NCBI GenBank assembly: GCA_002256395.1
Contig: NKJG01000001.1
Location: 868,001-932,000 of the forward strand
Reading direction: 5' to 3'
Source of the DNA: Bacteroidetes bacterium B1(2017)
Lineage (GTDB): Bacteria > Bacteroidota > Bacteroidia > UKL13-3
DNA: 64,000 bases
The notes under the pieces were generated by a model. That model saw only the letters and a program-made list of their open reading frames with translations. It ran no database searches and had not been told where the DNA came from. A program made the position numbers and the translations under genes. Shown in pieces: positions 15,975 through 25,746 of the stretch (position 1 is its first letter; each line of letters begins with the position of its first letter).

Positions 15975-16376
15975 CTACTTCTTGAAATACGGCAACTCAT
16001 CGTTGCTTACTGTACTTTCTTGATTCCAGTAAGCTGCGGTAACTTTTGTTCCTTGAGAGCTGCGCAGTAAACGGCCGTATACGGCGTTTATAGGGTTAAA
16101 GAGTACGTCTGTTACGCCTAAGGTGAATAAGGTTGCTGCAGTTGGTTCAGCCGTAACTGTTGCTGTTGCTGTTGCTCCTGCCTCCTCTCCTTCGGCGGGT
16201 GCGGCGGCGGCCTTGGCTGGCTTAGCAGGTGCTGCTTCAACGCATACCACCCTATACCCATTTCCAGAGAGTATCCCTGTTAAAAAATTAGCTCTCTCTA
16301 AACTTATATTCTTCTCTACTATGGCGCAACGTTGGCCAGCTAGCTCTTCTACTGTATGGTTGGTATTTAATCCCAT
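15975..16376 (-). CDS. Unknown 133-residue protein at the end of the nuo operon
   Basis: An ATG start at 16376 lies 12 bp after the nuoN stop, so it should be co-transcribed with complex I genes. Residues 1-47 (RCAIVEKNISLERANFLTGI and GYRVVCVEA) and 81-133 (LFTLGVTDVLFNPINAVYGR and GTKVTAAYWNQ) look like two halves of one small alpha/beta domain. They are separated by a low-complexity Ala/Pro/Glu/Thr linker (about 48-80). There are no membrane segments and no cysteine cluster, so it is not an iron-sulfur subunit. I recognise no family. An accessory, assembly or regulatory role for complex I is inferred from position only. Confidence 0.75.
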   Translation of the reverse strand: MGLNTNHTVEELAGQRCAIVEKNISLERANFLTGILSGNGYRVVCVEAAPAKPAKAAAAPAEGEEAGATATATVTAEPTAATLFTLGVTDVLFNPINAVYGRLLRSSQGTKVTAAYWNQESTVSNDELPYFKK

Positions 16377-16388
16377 TTCTCTGCTCCT

Positions 16389-17801
16389 TTATAGTGTAAC
16401 AATATGCGCTATATACTCGTAAATTGGTCCGTATAAACCAAGTATAACCATGCCTGCTAAACAGATCCAAAGGGTTATAGTTGGGTATAAACCGCCTTCT
16501 GTTTTTGGAATAGGATGTAGGTTGCTATCCATAAACATTACTTTTACTACGCGTAGGTAATAATAAAAAGATACTACCATGTTTAAGGCAGCTAGTATTA
16601 GTAATACATAATTCCCTTTCGATGCTCCTGCCATGAGTAAAAAGAACTTACCAAAGAATCCTGCGGTGGGTGGCACTCCTGCTAATGAGAACAGGGCTAT
16701 GGCCAATACCCAGGCTAGGAACTTATTTGTTTGGTAAAAGCCTTTATAGTCTTCTATGTTTTCTTTACCCGTTTGCTCGCTAATAATACCTACCACCCCA
16801 AAGGCAGCTAGGTTACTAAACATATAAATAAACAAGAAATAAATAACCGATGATTGTGCTACGGCTTGGTTTCCGGTAAGGGCTACCAATATATACCCCA
16901 CTTGCGCTATGGCCGAGAAGGCCAAAAAGCGTTTTAGGTTTTGCTGACGTAAGGCAAATAAATTACCAATAGAAATACTTAAAAAGGCAAGTAAAGATAT
17001 GGCAATGGTCCAGGCAAGGGCCATGCTTTGGAATACGGTATACAAAACAGAAATAAACACAAAACTTACCGCCGATTTACTTACTACTGATAAGAAGGCC
17101 GTAACAGGAACGGGTGCTCCTTCGTATACGTCGGCTGTCCACAAGTGAAAAGGTACCACACTTATTTTAAAGGCAAAGCCCGCAAATATTAATAAGAAGG
17201 CAAAGATGCTAAGCGGTGTTTCTACAATGCTTACACTTAACTCAGAAAACAAAATAGTACCTGTGGTGCCATATAAAAACGAAATACCCATTAATAATAA
17301 AGCGGTACTAAAAGCCGATGATAAGATTAATTTCATGGCAGCTTCGCTTGATTTACGTTTCTCTAAATCAAAATTAGCGGCAGCAGCTAATGGTATGGTG
17401 GCTAACTCTAAACCTAAGTAAAACATTAATAGGTTGGCCGAGGAGATCATAAAAAACATACCCAATAAAGCCGAGAGCAAGAGTAAATAAAACTCTATTA
17501 AATTGGCATTTTTATGCAGCCATTTGTAAGAGATGCCACTTACTATGAGCAGGCCTAGCGTGAGCAATGTTTTCTGAAAATGTATAAGCGTATTGGTCTT
17601 AAACATATCATTAAACAAGAGGCTATCGTTTGGCGTAAACCAAAAGAATAAGGTAGTAAGCAAAAGCAATCCATTTACTATGCCTATAATTTGGGCATGA
17701 CTGGCTTGGTTCGACCTAATTTTTAAAAACAATAAGAGAAAGATGATAAACGAAATCATCATCTCAAATTTTAAGGCAAGAAATATATCTACTGTCGTCA
17801 T
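16389..17801 (-). CDS. nuoN: NADH-quinone oxidoreductase-like subunit N
   Basis: A 470-residue polytopic membrane protein of the antiporter-like (Mrp) family. It carries a transmembrane glutamate in MFYLGLELATIPLAAA and the discontinuous-helix region around VSVVPFHLWTADVYEGAPVP, where a conserved histidine and charged residues serve proton transfer. NuoN is one of three proton-pumping modules of complex I. It is the last recognisable complex I gene of the operon, 9 bp after nuoM. Length fits the family. Confidence 0.95.
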   Translation of the reverse strand: MTTVDIFLALKFEMMISFIIFLLLFLKIRSNQASHAQIIGIVNGLLLLTTLFFWFTPNDSLLFNDMFKTNTLIHFQKTLLTLGLLIVSGISYKWLHKNANLIEFYLLLLSALLGMFFMISSANLLMFYLGLELATIPLAAAANFDLEKRKSSEAAMKLILSSAFSTALLLMGISFLYGTTGTILFSELSVSIVETPLSIFAFLLIFAGFAFKISVVPFHLWTADVYEGAPVPVTAFLSVVSKSAVSFVFISVLYTVFQSMALAWTIAISLLAFLSISIGNLFALRQQNLKRFLAFSAIAQVGYILVALTGNQAVAQSSVIYFLFIYMFSNLAAFGVVGIISEQTGKENIEDYKGFYQTNKFLAWVLAIALFSLAGVPPTAGFFGKFFLLMAGASKGNYVLLILAALNMVVSFYYYLRVVKVMFMDSNLHPIPKTEGGLYPTITLWICLAGMVILGLYGPIYEYIAHIVTL

Positions 17802-17810
17802 CTTTACTTC

Positions 17811-19301
17811 CTATTTATATAGTAATTGTTCCATAATAATATCGGTACCCGGAGCTAATAAGTTGGTTAATAAAAACGGAGCCATACCTATTACTACTAT
17901 TCCCGTTAACAATACCACTGCTGCTAGTTTTTCGTTCCAATGTGCATCTGTAATACTCAAGAAATGTTGGTCTTTTATAGGGCCCATAACAGAGCTTCCG
18001 GCCGCTCTTAAAATATATACGGCAGTTACCACTATACTAGCACACGAAAGTATAGTTGCCAAGCGATACCACATATTGGGGTTTTGCCACGAACCTACAA
18101 AGACGGTCATTTCTGATACAAAGCCGCTAAAGCCCGGTAAACCCAAAGAGCATAAACCCGCTATAATAAAGATAGACGATATAAAGGGCATTACCTTTAA
18201 TAAGCCTCCCAACTGACTCACCAGTCGCGTATGGGTTCGGGTATACATCATACCAATAGCAGCAAAGAAAAGGGCTGTCATTAAGCCATGACTCACCATT
18301 TGCATAACCGCACCTGTAATAGATGTTTTGGTTAGCATACCAATACCTAATAATACAAAGCCGCAATGGCTTACAGATGAGTAAGCGTTAATGTATTTTA
18401 AATCGGTTTGCATCATGGTAGCAAAGGCACCATAAATAATAGCAATAGTGGCTAATAGAATAATTACGGGTGCATAGTGTTCTGCTGCTTGAGGCATTAA
18501 AAAGGTTGCTACACGCAAACAACCATAGCCACCTAATTTCATACTAATACCGGCCAAAAACATAGAGGCTGCGGTTGGCGCACTAGAGTGACCATCGGGT
18601 ACCCAGGTATGGAACGGAAACAAAGCAGTAAACACTCCAAAGCCCGCAAAGGCAAATGGAAAGAAGAATAACTGCGCTTGCATTGGAATACCATTTTTAG
18701 CAATGCTTAATAAATCAAAGGTACGAGCGCCTGCTTCGTTTGAGTAATAGAAGGCACCACTTAATCCAATAAAGATCATGGCCGAACCACCCATTAGCAT
18801 AAGGGCAAGTTTCATGGCACTCTTTTCTTTTGGACCACTACCCCAAATACCTATCAATAAAAACTTAGGTATTACTGCTACTTCTAAGAAGAAGAACATG
18901 GTAAAGATATCGAGCGATATAAAGAACCCATAGGCTCCTAGGCTCAGCAAGACCAATAAAAAGAAAAACTCTTTATGCAATAGCTCCATGCTGTACGATA
19001 CCAAAATACCCGCTACCACTACCAAAGAAGTAAGCAAGATCATGGCAATAGAAATACCATCTACCCCTACGTGGAAGCTAATTCCCATGCTTGGAAACCA
19101 GGTCATGCTTTGTTCAAATAACATGGTGCTAGCATCGCCCAACTCCTTTGCATTATGGTATTGGTTCAGCAAATAAAAAGCAAGAAACAATTGCAGTACC
19201 GAACCAATAAAGGCCACGGTTCTAACTTGTTTTAAACCCTTTGCGGCCAGCACAGCTAAGGCTGTTAAAAAGGGCACTCCTATAAGTAATAACAGATTCA
19301 T
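17811..19301 (-). CDS. nuoM: NADH-quinone oxidoreductase-like subunit M
   Basis: A 496-residue antiporter-like membrane subunit. The conserved membrane glutamate is seen in FFFLEVAVIPKFLLIGIWG, and the proton-channel region contains PFHTWVPDGHSSAPTAAS. Its size and about 14 hydrophobic segments agree with NuoM. It pumps protons as part of the membrane arm. It is 6 bp after nuoL and 9 bp before nuoN, consistent with one polycistronic mRNA. Confidence 0.96.
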   Translation of the reverse strand: MNLLLLIGVPFLTALAVLAAKGLKQVRTVAFIGSVLQLFLAFYLLNQYHNAKELGDASTMLFEQSMTWFPSMGISFHVGVDGISIAMILLTSLVVVAGILVSYSMELLHKEFFFLLVLLSLGAYGFFISLDIFTMFFFLEVAVIPKFLLIGIWGSGPKEKSAMKLALMLMGGSAMIFIGLSGAFYYSNEAGARTFDLLSIAKNGIPMQAQLFFFPFAFAGFGVFTALFPFHTWVPDGHSSAPTAASMFLAGISMKLGGYGCLRVATFLMPQAAEHYAPVIILLATIAIIYGAFATMMQTDLKYINAYSSVSHCGFVLLGIGMLTKTSITGAVMQMVSHGLMTALFFAAIGMMYTRTHTRLVSQLGGLLKVMPFISSIFIIAGLCSLGLPGFSGFVSEMTVFVGSWQNPNMWYRLATILSCASIVVTAVYILRAAGSSVMGPIKDQHFLSITDAHWNEKLAAVVLLTGIVVIGMAPFLLTNLLAPGTDIIMEQLLYK

Positions 19302-19307
19302 TGTTTC

Positions 19308-21227
19308 TTATTTTAATACATACATAATAAGAACTGCCAAGCCCATAATACCCCCTAAAAAGTAGAGCGCATAGCCTTGCACATTTCCCGATTGAAATCC
19401 TTTTATTGTACTCGAAAACTCGGCAGTTACCAAAGCCGTTAAGCTATAGAAACCGTCTACAATGTGTTTATCTATCCAAGCTGCGGGTCTACCTATTAAG
19501 TTAAACAACACTTTTTGGGTAATAAACAAGTACACCTCATCTATATAAAATTTCTTTTTAGCAGCTGTATATACCGAACCTAAACTTGTTGCGATAGCTT
19601 GTGGTTTATCGTTTTTAGCAGCATATAAATAGGTAGCAAAACCAATACCTACTGCAGCCAATGTTACAGGCAGGATAGAGAACATCCAATCTAAATGCGA
19701 TTCAAATCCTATTCCATCGGCACTTATAAACGTAGAGAAAGGTACAAATCCAACCAGGATAGAGGCTAGTGCCAAAAGTATAAGTGGACCTTTCATGCTC
19801 CATGTACCTTCGCCATGTGTATGATGTTGCTTGGCTTCTTTGGTGCTCCAGAAAATAGAATAGTATAAACGGAACATATAAAAGGCGGTAAGCATTGACG
19901 TAAATAAGGCGATATAATAAATGCCTGGGTTGCTGTTGTGCGCGGCATGTAAAATGGCTTCCTTACTAAAGAAACCCGCAAACGGAGGAATACCCGAGAT
20001 GGCCAAGCAAGCAATTAAGAAACTGGCATGCGTTATTGGCATATGTTTTCTTAAGCCGCCCATATCTTCCATTTCGTTGCTATGCACCATATGTATAATG
20101 GCACCTGCACCTAAGAATAATAAAGATTTAAAGAAGGCATGGGTAAACAAATGGAATAAAGAAGCACTAAAGCCCGCTCCACTTTCTCCGCTATAACCCG
20201 ATACGCCTAAGGCAAACATCATAAAGCCAATTTGGCTCATGGTTGAGTAGGCCAATACGCGTTTAATATCTGTTTGTGTGCAGGCAATAATAGCGGCAAA
20301 CAAAGCAGAGGTAATACCAGTATACGCCACCACTTGCATGACGGCCGCATCTATTACAAATATTGGAAACAAACGTGCAACTAAATACACACCCGCAACC
20401 ACCATGGTAGCAGCATGTATTAAGGCCGAAACAGGTGTAGGTCCTTCCATGGCATCTGGCAACCAAATATGCAGCGGGAACATAGCCGATTTACCTGCAC
20501 CACCCATAAATACTAAAATTAATCCCCAACTTAGCGCACTAATTCCCATAAAGGATGCTGTGCTAGCTGCCACAAATTGCGGTGAGGTTTGATCTGTTAA
20601 CCGTTGAATGAGTGTTTTAAAATCAAAGGTCTCACTATAATAGCCCAAGGCCAAAATACCAATAAGAAAGCCCAAATCGGCAAAACGTGTTACAATAAAC
20701 GCTTTCTTGGCTGCTGCCACTGCCGATGGTTTTTCAAAGTAATATCCAATTAACAAGAACGACGATACACCCACCAATTCCCAAAACATATAGATTTGGA
20801 AAATATTACTGCTAAGCACAAGGCCCAACATACTAAAGGTAAACAATCCTAAAAAGGCATAATAGGTTGCAAAGCGCTTTTCGCCATGCATATACCCTAG
20901 GCTAAACACATGCACCATTAAAGAGATAAAGGTTACCACCACCAACATCATTCCAGATACAGGTGTAAACCAATAGCCCATATCAATGCTTAGGTTCGAA
21001 CCAAAATTTAACCAGGTAAAATGCTCAGAAACATCTAAAGCAAGTGGTTTGGTAGAAAGTGTGAAGGTAATGGTACATGAAAGATAGAAGGCAATGAACA
21101 TACATGCACTTCCAATATAACCAGCCATTTTACGTAAAAACGGAACCGAGTTTGCAAAAATTCCTAACAATAGAAAGGATAGCAAAGGCAGTGTTGGTAT
21201 AAGTATAATATAATTGCGTAAGTCCAT
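19308..21227 (-). CDS. nuoL: NADH-quinone oxidoreductase-like subunit L
   Basis: A 639-residue distal proton-pumping subunit. The conserved glutamate is in MFWELVGVSSFLLIGYYF, and the loop FPLHIWLPDAMEGPTPVSAL holds the proton-path histidine. The C-terminal extension after about residue 490, with a further membrane segment at the very end, corresponds to the lateral helix and terminal helix of NuoL. The length is normal. The ATG at 21227 lies 2 bp after the nuoK stop. Confidence 0.96.
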   Translation of the reverse strand: MDLRNYIILIPTLPLLSFLLLGIFANSVPFLRKMAGYIGSACMFIAFYLSCTITFTLSTKPLALDVSEHFTWLNFGSNLSIDMGYWFTPVSGMMLVVVTFISLMVHVFSLGYMHGEKRFATYYAFLGLFTFSMLGLVLSSNIFQIYMFWELVGVSSFLLIGYYFEKPSAVAAAKKAFIVTRFADLGFLIGILALGYYSETFDFKTLIQRLTDQTSPQFVAASTASFMGISALSWGLILVFMGGAGKSAMFPLHIWLPDAMEGPTPVSALIHAATMVVAGVYLVARLFPIFVIDAAVMQVVAYTGITSALFAAIIACTQTDIKRVLAYSTMSQIGFMMFALGVSGYSGESGAGFSASLFHLFTHAFFKSLLFLGAGAIIHMVHSNEMEDMGGLRKHMPITHASFLIACLAISGIPPFAGFFSKEAILHAAHNSNPGIYYIALFTSMLTAFYMFRLYYSIFWSTKEAKQHHTHGEGTWSMKGPLILLALASILVGFVPFSTFISADGIGFESHLDWMFSILPVTLAAVGIGFATYLYAAKNDKPQAIATSLGSVYTAAKKKFYIDEVYLFITQKVLFNLIGRPAAWIDKHIVDGFYSLTALVTAEFSSTIKGFQSGNVQGYALYFLGGIMGLAVLIMYVLK

Positions 21228-21229
21228 AC

Positions 21230-21544
21230 TTAATATTTCATTTCGCCCGCATCTTCTACGTCAATAGAATTATGACTGCGGTATAGGTTAATAATAATGG
21301 CTATGGCCACAGCGGCTTCGGCTGCAGCTATGGTAATAATAAATACCGTAAAGAAAACACCATCTAGCTTTTCTGGAAACAGGTACTTATTAAAGGCCAC
21401 AAAATTTATGTTTACGCTATTTAGCATGAGCTCAACACTCATTAATAAGGTAATTAGGTTTCGGCGCGTAAAGAAACCATACATGCCTATAAAGAATAGG
21501 CTGGTGCTTACTACCAAAATATGTATAAGGCTTATGGGCATCAT
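21230..21544 (-). CDS. nuoK: NADH-quinone oxidoreductase-like subunit K
   Basis: A 104-residue protein with three membrane helices. It has the family hallmark NLITLLMSVELMLNSVNINF, whose glutamate is a conserved proton-translocation residue, and a second acidic residue in IAAAEAAVAIAII. It overlaps the end of nuoJ by 4 bp (ATGA arrangement), which implies translational coupling. The length is standard. Confidence 0.96.
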   Translation of the reverse strand: MMPISLIHILVVSTSLFFIGMYGFFTRRNLITLLMSVELMLNSVNINFVAFNKYLFPEKLDGVFFTVFIITIAAAEAAVAIAIIINLYRSHNSIDVEDAGEMKY

Positions 21545-22062
21545 TTGGCTTCCTCCTTTTTAACTTTCATTGCAATAACAATACAACCTACCATGGCCGC
21601 TAGCAAGAGCATACTTACCACTTCAAAAGGTAAGATAAAACCACCATCGCCCGGGCTTAGCATTAGTGTTCCCATATGCTCAACACTTGGGTTGAACCCA
21701 GCCACACTTGGTGCACTAAACTCATGATGCAACAGTAAATTAACCGTAAACACTAAGGCAAATAAAGTGGCCATAGCGGCGGGTAAGGTTCGGCCCACAA
21801 CTACCTTCGGCATTTCATCGCCCGATTTTTGGGTTAAGAAAATAGAGAAGATAATAAGCACTACAATACCACCTACATATACCACAATTTGTACGGCCGC
21901 TATAAACGGTAAATCCATCCAAAAGTATAAAGCTGCAATACCTATTAAAGAAAACAATAACCAGATGGCCGATCTAAAAATCTTTCTGGTAGTAACTGCT
22001 AGTATTCCTGTTCCAAGAATATAGGCCGCTATCACATAAAATATAATTGTACTTGCATCCAT
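21541..22062 (-). CDS. nuoJ: NADH-quinone oxidoreductase-like subunit J
   Basis: A 173-residue membrane subunit with five hydrophobic helices. The conserved third helix YVGGIVVLIIFSIFLTQKSG, with its pi-bulge glycine/tyrosine region, links the quinone site with the pumps in known complex I structures. Start and stop overlap both neighbours: 1 bp with nuoI (TAATG) and 4 bp with nuoK. The C-terminus is short and lysine-rich. Confidence 0.95.
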   Translation of the reverse strand: MDASTIIFYVIAAYILGTGILAVTTRKIFRSAIWLLFSLIGIAALYFWMDLPFIAAVQIVVYVGGIVVLIIFSIFLTQKSGDEMPKVVVGRTLPAAMATLFALVFTVNLLLHHEFSAPSVAGFNPSVEHMGTLMLSPGDGGFILPFEVVSMLLLAAMVGCIVIAMKVKKEEAK

Positions 22063-22541
22063 TATTCTACACCCTCTCTTAATTTAGAACCTGCTAGGTT
22101 TAATTGTTTGGTAAGCAACTTGCGATCAAACACACTGTGCTCAAACGTTTGCGCCATTTTAATAGCATCTGTGGGGCAGGCTTGTATGCATAAATTACAC
22201 ATGGTACAGAGCTCTAAATGATACACAAATGCATCAATAGCTTTTTTCTTTTTACCTTCTGCGTTTAGCTCAAACTTATTAATAATTTTTATGGTGCCAT
22301 TTGGGCAAGCCAACTCACAAGCCGAGCAACCTGTACAGGCATGCTCATTGTTTTGGTCGTGGGTCATTACCACCTCTCCCCTAAACCGGTCGGCCATTTT
22401 TAAGGTAGCACGGTTATCAGGGTATTCTTCGGTAATATTGGTTTTGGGATGTGTAAAATAATAGCCCGTAAGCTTCATCCCGGTAAGCAGCGATTTTACC
22501 GCTCTATACACTTCGTTGATATAGTTTTTGAGAAAGCTCAT
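22062..22541 (-). CDS. nuoI: Complex I subunit I, 2[4Fe-4S] ferredoxin-type
   Basis: A 159-residue peripheral subunit with two complete CxxCxxCxxxCP motifs. C69, C72, C75 and C79 lie in CTGCSACELACP, and C112, C115, C118 and C122 in CTMCNLCIQACP. These hold clusters N6a and N6b, which pass electrons to NuoB. In a complex without NuoEFG, this end of the chain is the likely place for an alternative electron donor to dock. It is 4 bp after nuoH. Confidence 0.96.
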   Translation of the reverse strand: MSFLKNYINEVYRAVKSLLTGMKLTGYYFTHPKTNITEEYPDNRATLKMADRFRGEVVMTHDQNNEHACTGCSACELACPNGTIKIINKFELNAEGKKKKAIDAFVYHLELCTMCNLCIQACPTDAIKMAQTFEHSVFDRKLLTKQLNLAGSKLREGVE

Positions 22542-22545
22542 CTGT

Positions 22546-23622
22546 TTAGAAATGCCATCCTTTTATGGCAATTAAAGTCATAACTAAGAGATTGAACATA
22601 CTAATAGGTAATAAGTATTTCCACTCTAAATTTAATAATTGATCGATGCGCAAACGAGGGAAGGTCCACCTAAACCACATGATTAATAAGATAAGGCCAA
22701 AGGTTTTGCCAAAGAACCAAATGCTAGATGGAATAAAATCCATTACATGGTTAAAGGCTTCCCAATTGCCAATATGAAATGGCATCCAACCACCAAAGAA
22801 CAATACCGCGCCTATAGCACACACAATAAATATATTGATATACTCTGCCAAAAAGAACAAGGCAAAGCGCATACCCGCATACTCGGTATGGAAACCACCC
22901 GTAAGTTCAGATTCTGCTTCGGCTAAGTCAAAGGGTGCTCTATTGGTTTCGGCCGTTACAGCTATAATGTAAATAACAAAAGCTATTACTGCAGGTATAT
23001 GTCCTTTAAAAATCCACCAACCTGTTTGTTGCGAGGCTATGATATCATTTAGGTTCAAACTACCTGTTAATACTACAATAGATAATACGGCCATACCAGC
23101 CGAAAGCTCATAACTTACAATTTGAGCTCCACTACGCATGGCACCTAATAAAGAGTATTTATTATTACTTGCCCAACCTGCCATTAAAATACCAATAACA
23201 GATAACGACGAAACAGCACTAATAAAAAACACACCTATATTAATATCCCAAATAACTACCCCTTTTGCAAAAGGAAGCGGAGCTAATAATAACATAGCGG
23301 TAATCATTACCACATAAGGTGCCATCTTATATAAAAAGCCATCTACCTTATCGGGCATAAAGCTTTCTTTTACAATTAACTTTAAGGTATCGGCAGTGGT
23401 TTGGAAAATACCAAAAGGCCCCACTCGGTTCGGACCTTTTCTGAGTTGAATTAAAGCAGAAACCTTACGCTCTAAATACACCAATACCAAGCCTAAAGCA
23501 GCAAATAAGGCAATGGCAAAAATGGCTACAAGGGCCATTTCTACAAGCATAACAAGAGTTTGATTAAGCAAAGTTCCTAGCCACTCATGAAAACTATTAA
23601 GAATATATTCTATACTAAACAT
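22546..23622 (-). CDS. nuoH: Complex I subunit H (quinone-site membrane subunit)
   Basis: A 358-residue membrane protein with eight or nine helices. The family landmarks YLERKVSALIQLRKGPNRVG and ETNRAPFDLAEAESELTGGF are present; the second is the acidic E-channel region linking the quinone cavity to the pumps. It anchors the peripheral arm to the membrane. In the common 14-gene order nuoE, nuoF and nuoG precede this gene, but here nuoD stands directly upstream with a 10-bp gap. Confidence 0.96.
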   Translation of the reverse strand: MFSIEYILNSFHEWLGTLLNQTLVMLVEMALVAIFAIALFAALGLVLVYLERKVSALIQLRKGPNRVGPFGIFQTTADTLKLIVKESFMPDKVDGFLYKMAPYVVMITAMLLLAPLPFAKGVVIWDINIGVFFISAVSSLSVIGILMAGWASNNKYSLLGAMRSGAQIVSYELSAGMAVLSIVVLTGSLNLNDIIASQQTGWWIFKGHIPAVIAFVIYIIAVTAETNRAPFDLAEAESELTGGFHTEYAGMRFALFFLAEYINIFIVCAIGAVLFFGGWMPFHIGNWEAFNHVMDFIPSSIWFFGKTFGLILLIMWFRWTFPRLRIDQLLNLEWKYLLPISMFNLLVMTLIAIKGWHF

Positions 23623-23632
23623 AGTGCTGGAT

Positions 23633-24748
23633 TTAACGGTCGATATCTGGAATTACAAGATCTAAGGTTCCCATAACGGCAACTAAATCGCCCACTTTAT
23701 GGCCTTTTATCATATGATTGAGGGCACTTAAATTACTAAAGCCCGGCGAGCGGAATTTGATACGATATGGTGTGGTACCGCCTTCGCTAACAATATACAC
23801 GCCCAACTCGCCACGGGCAGTTTCTACACGTGAGTAGAACTCGCCTTTAGGCAATTTAAGCACGGCTTTTGTTTTGGCTTGAAAATCTCCTTCTGGAATA
23901 TTATCAATTAATTGCTCAATAATATTCACCGATTCTTCCATCTCGCGCATACGCACCATATAGCGTGCAAAAGAGTCGCCTTCTGTTTCTAAGATTTCAT
24001 TAAACTGCAAGTTCTTATACGCAGAGTATGGATAGAGCTTACGAATATCGCAACTTAAGCCGCTACCTCTGCCACTAGGGCCGGTAACACCATAGCTAAT
24101 AGCATCTTCTTTACTAAGCATACCAATACCTTTGGTTCTGTTTTGGAAAATAATATTTCCGGTAACCAATTGGTGGTATTCTGGCAACTTGGCCTTAAAC
24201 TGGGTGATAAACTCTTTTACCTTACGTTGGAAATCTGGATGCAAATCGGCCATTACTCCACCCGGAACAAAATAGTTCATGGTAAGCCTAGCGCCGCAGG
24301 TTTCTTCCATAATATCGGTAATTAACTCACGCTCTCTAAAAGCATAGAAGAACGGAGATAAAGCACCTAAATCCATGGCCACAGAGCCCCACCACAATTG
24401 GTGAGAAGCCAAGCGTGTAAGCTCACTAATTATAATACGTATTACCTCTGCCCTCTCTGGCACTTCTATTTGCATACCTTTCTCAACCGTAAGCGCACAA
24501 GCATGATTATTCATGTGTGCCGAAAGGTAATCCATGCGGGAAGTAGAGTAAATAAATTGTCTATAGCTTAGGCTTTCGCACATTTTTTCTATAGACCTAT
24601 GTATGTAACCAATATTTGGTTCTAGGTTAACAATGGTTTCGCCATTCAGAGTAAGTATAAGGTGTAACACCCCGTGAGTAGAAGGGTGCTGCGGACCTAC
24701 ATTGATAACCAATTCGCCCGAAGGCAATGTTTTCATCTCGTCGCGCAT
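23633..24748 (-). CDS. nuoD: Complex I 49-kDa subunit D
   Basis: A 371-residue subunit forming most of the quinone-binding pocket. The N-terminal NVGPQHPSTHGVLHLILTL contains the conserved quinone-site histidine (residues 17-26 region), and RMDYLSAHMNNHACALTVEK is a second family landmark. The C-terminus ends VMGTLDLVIPDIDR, a typical tail. It is separate from nuoC (1-bp gap), not fused as in enterobacteria or Bacteroides. Confidence 0.96.
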   Translation of the reverse strand: MRDEMKTLPSGELVINVGPQHPSTHGVLHLILTLNGETIVNLEPNIGYIHRSIEKMCESLSYRQFIYSTSRMDYLSAHMNNHACALTVEKGMQIEVPERAEVIRIIISELTRLASHQLWWGSVAMDLGALSPFFYAFRERELITDIMEETCGARLTMNYFVPGGVMADLHPDFQRKVKEFITQFKAKLPEYHQLVTGNIIFQNRTKGIGMLSKEDAISYGVTGPSGRGSGLSCDIRKLYPYSAYKNLQFNEILETEGDSFARYMVRMREMEESVNIIEQLIDNIPEGDFQAKTKAVLKLPKGEFYSRVETARGELGVYIVSEGGTTPYRIKFRSPGFSNLSALNHMIKGHKVGDLVAVMGTLDLVIPDIDR

Positions 24749-24749
24749 A

Positions 24750-25205
24750 CTAGAGTTTAATCATATTAATTGGGTCGTCATAATCTTTACGCAAAGGGTA
24801 ACCCACCCAATCTTCGGTAAGTAATAAGCGGCGTAAATCGGGGTGATTTAAAAAGCGTACACCAAATAAATCAAACACTTCGCGCTCTAATAATTCGGAG
24901 GTTTTATAGCGGCTCACCAAACTTTCTATCACAGGTTCATCTCTGTTTACCTTAGCCTTTAAAACCATGCTATGTCGGTGTGTGGTAGACGTTAAATGAT
25001 ATACCATGGTAAAATGTGTTTTCCAATCTACACAGGTTTCGCAAAACAAGAAATCAAACCCATATACCGCGGTGTTTTTAAGAGCATCTATACTGGCAAG
25101 CAATTCGGCTGCTTCTATGTTCATTTCGGGCCAGTCTGAACCAAGACTTATGCTAGCACTTGGAAAGCTTTCTTGCAGCGAACTAAGTAAGGTTTCATTT
25201 TCCAT
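24750..25205 (-). CDS. nuoC: Complex I 30-kDa subunit C
   Basis: A 151-residue protein when started at the ATG at 25205 ([14 protein letters not shown]). The open frame extends to a GTG at 25247, but that start would overlap nuoB by 53 bp, whereas the ATG overlaps by 11 bp. The family signature [20 protein letters not shown], then [15 protein letters not shown], is intact. NuoC packs against NuoD and NuoB in the peripheral arm and has no cofactor. Confidence 0.94.
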   Translation of the reverse strand: MENETLLSSLQESFPSASISLGSDWPEMNIEAAELLASIDALKNTAVYGFDFLFCETCVDWKTHFTMVYHLTSTTHRHSMVLKAKVNRDEPVIESLVSRYKTSELLEREVFDLFGVRFLNHPDLRRLLLTEDWVGYPLRKDYDDPINMIKL

Positions 25206-25746
25206 TTTCTTGCATATTATCGCGAATTTGCTCGCGGGTATAACCACTCTTAATTTTCTCTTGTAAGGTTATAAGCGCATGTAAGAGCGCTTCTGGGCGT
25301 GGTGGGCAACCCGCTAAATACACATCCACTGGTATCACATGATCGGCCCCCTTAACCACCGAGTAGGTATTATAAAAAAACGGACCACCACTGGTAGCGC
25401 AGGCACCCATGGCAATCACATATTTTGGCTCGGGCATTTGATCATACAAACGCTTTAGCACAGGAGCCATTTTGTTTACAATGGTTCCAGAAATAATAAT
25501 TACATCTGCTTGGCGTGGCGAGGCTCTAAACACCTCAAAGCCAAAACGGGCAAAATCGTATTTGGCAGAAGCAACGCTCATCATTTCAATAGCGCAACAA
25601 GAGGTACCAAATACCAAAGGCCACAAAGAATTGGATCGAGCCCAATTTATTACATCATCTAATTTACTCGTAACAATTCCACCCCCATCGGTATCATACA
25701 CACTACCGGGAAAAGGCGTGGTAGGTTCAGTTATTTTTACATCCAT
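25195..25746 (-). CDS. nuoB: Complex I subunit B with the N2 cluster
   Basis: A 183-residue subunit. The ligands of the terminal [4Fe-4S] cluster N2 are all visible: the tandem cysteines C50-C51 in [10 protein letters not shown]116 in GACATSGG and C147 in AGCPPRP. N2 delivers electrons to quinone at the NuoB/NuoD interface. It overlaps nuoA by 10 bp and nuoC by 11 bp. The C-terminus ([13 protein letters not shown]) is short. Confidence 0.96.
   Translation of the reverse strand: MDVKITEPTTPFPGSVYDTDGGGIVTSKLDDVINWARSNSLWPLVFGTSCCAIEMMSVASAKYDFARFGFEVFRASPRQADVIIISGTIVNKMAPVLKRLYDQMPEPKYVIAMGACATSGGPFFYNTYSVVKGADHVIPVDVYLAGCPPRPEALLHALITLQEKIKSGYTREQIRDNMQENGK

Noticed and set aside
19793..20466. 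Alternative frames inside nuoL, including a cysteine-rich one
   Set aside because: nuoL is certain. The other frames are short and biased by its codon use.
23623..23632. Search for nuoE, nuoF and nuoG between nuoD and nuoH
   Set aside because: The gap is 10 bp. No flavin- or NADH-binding subunit gene is found anywhere in the window.
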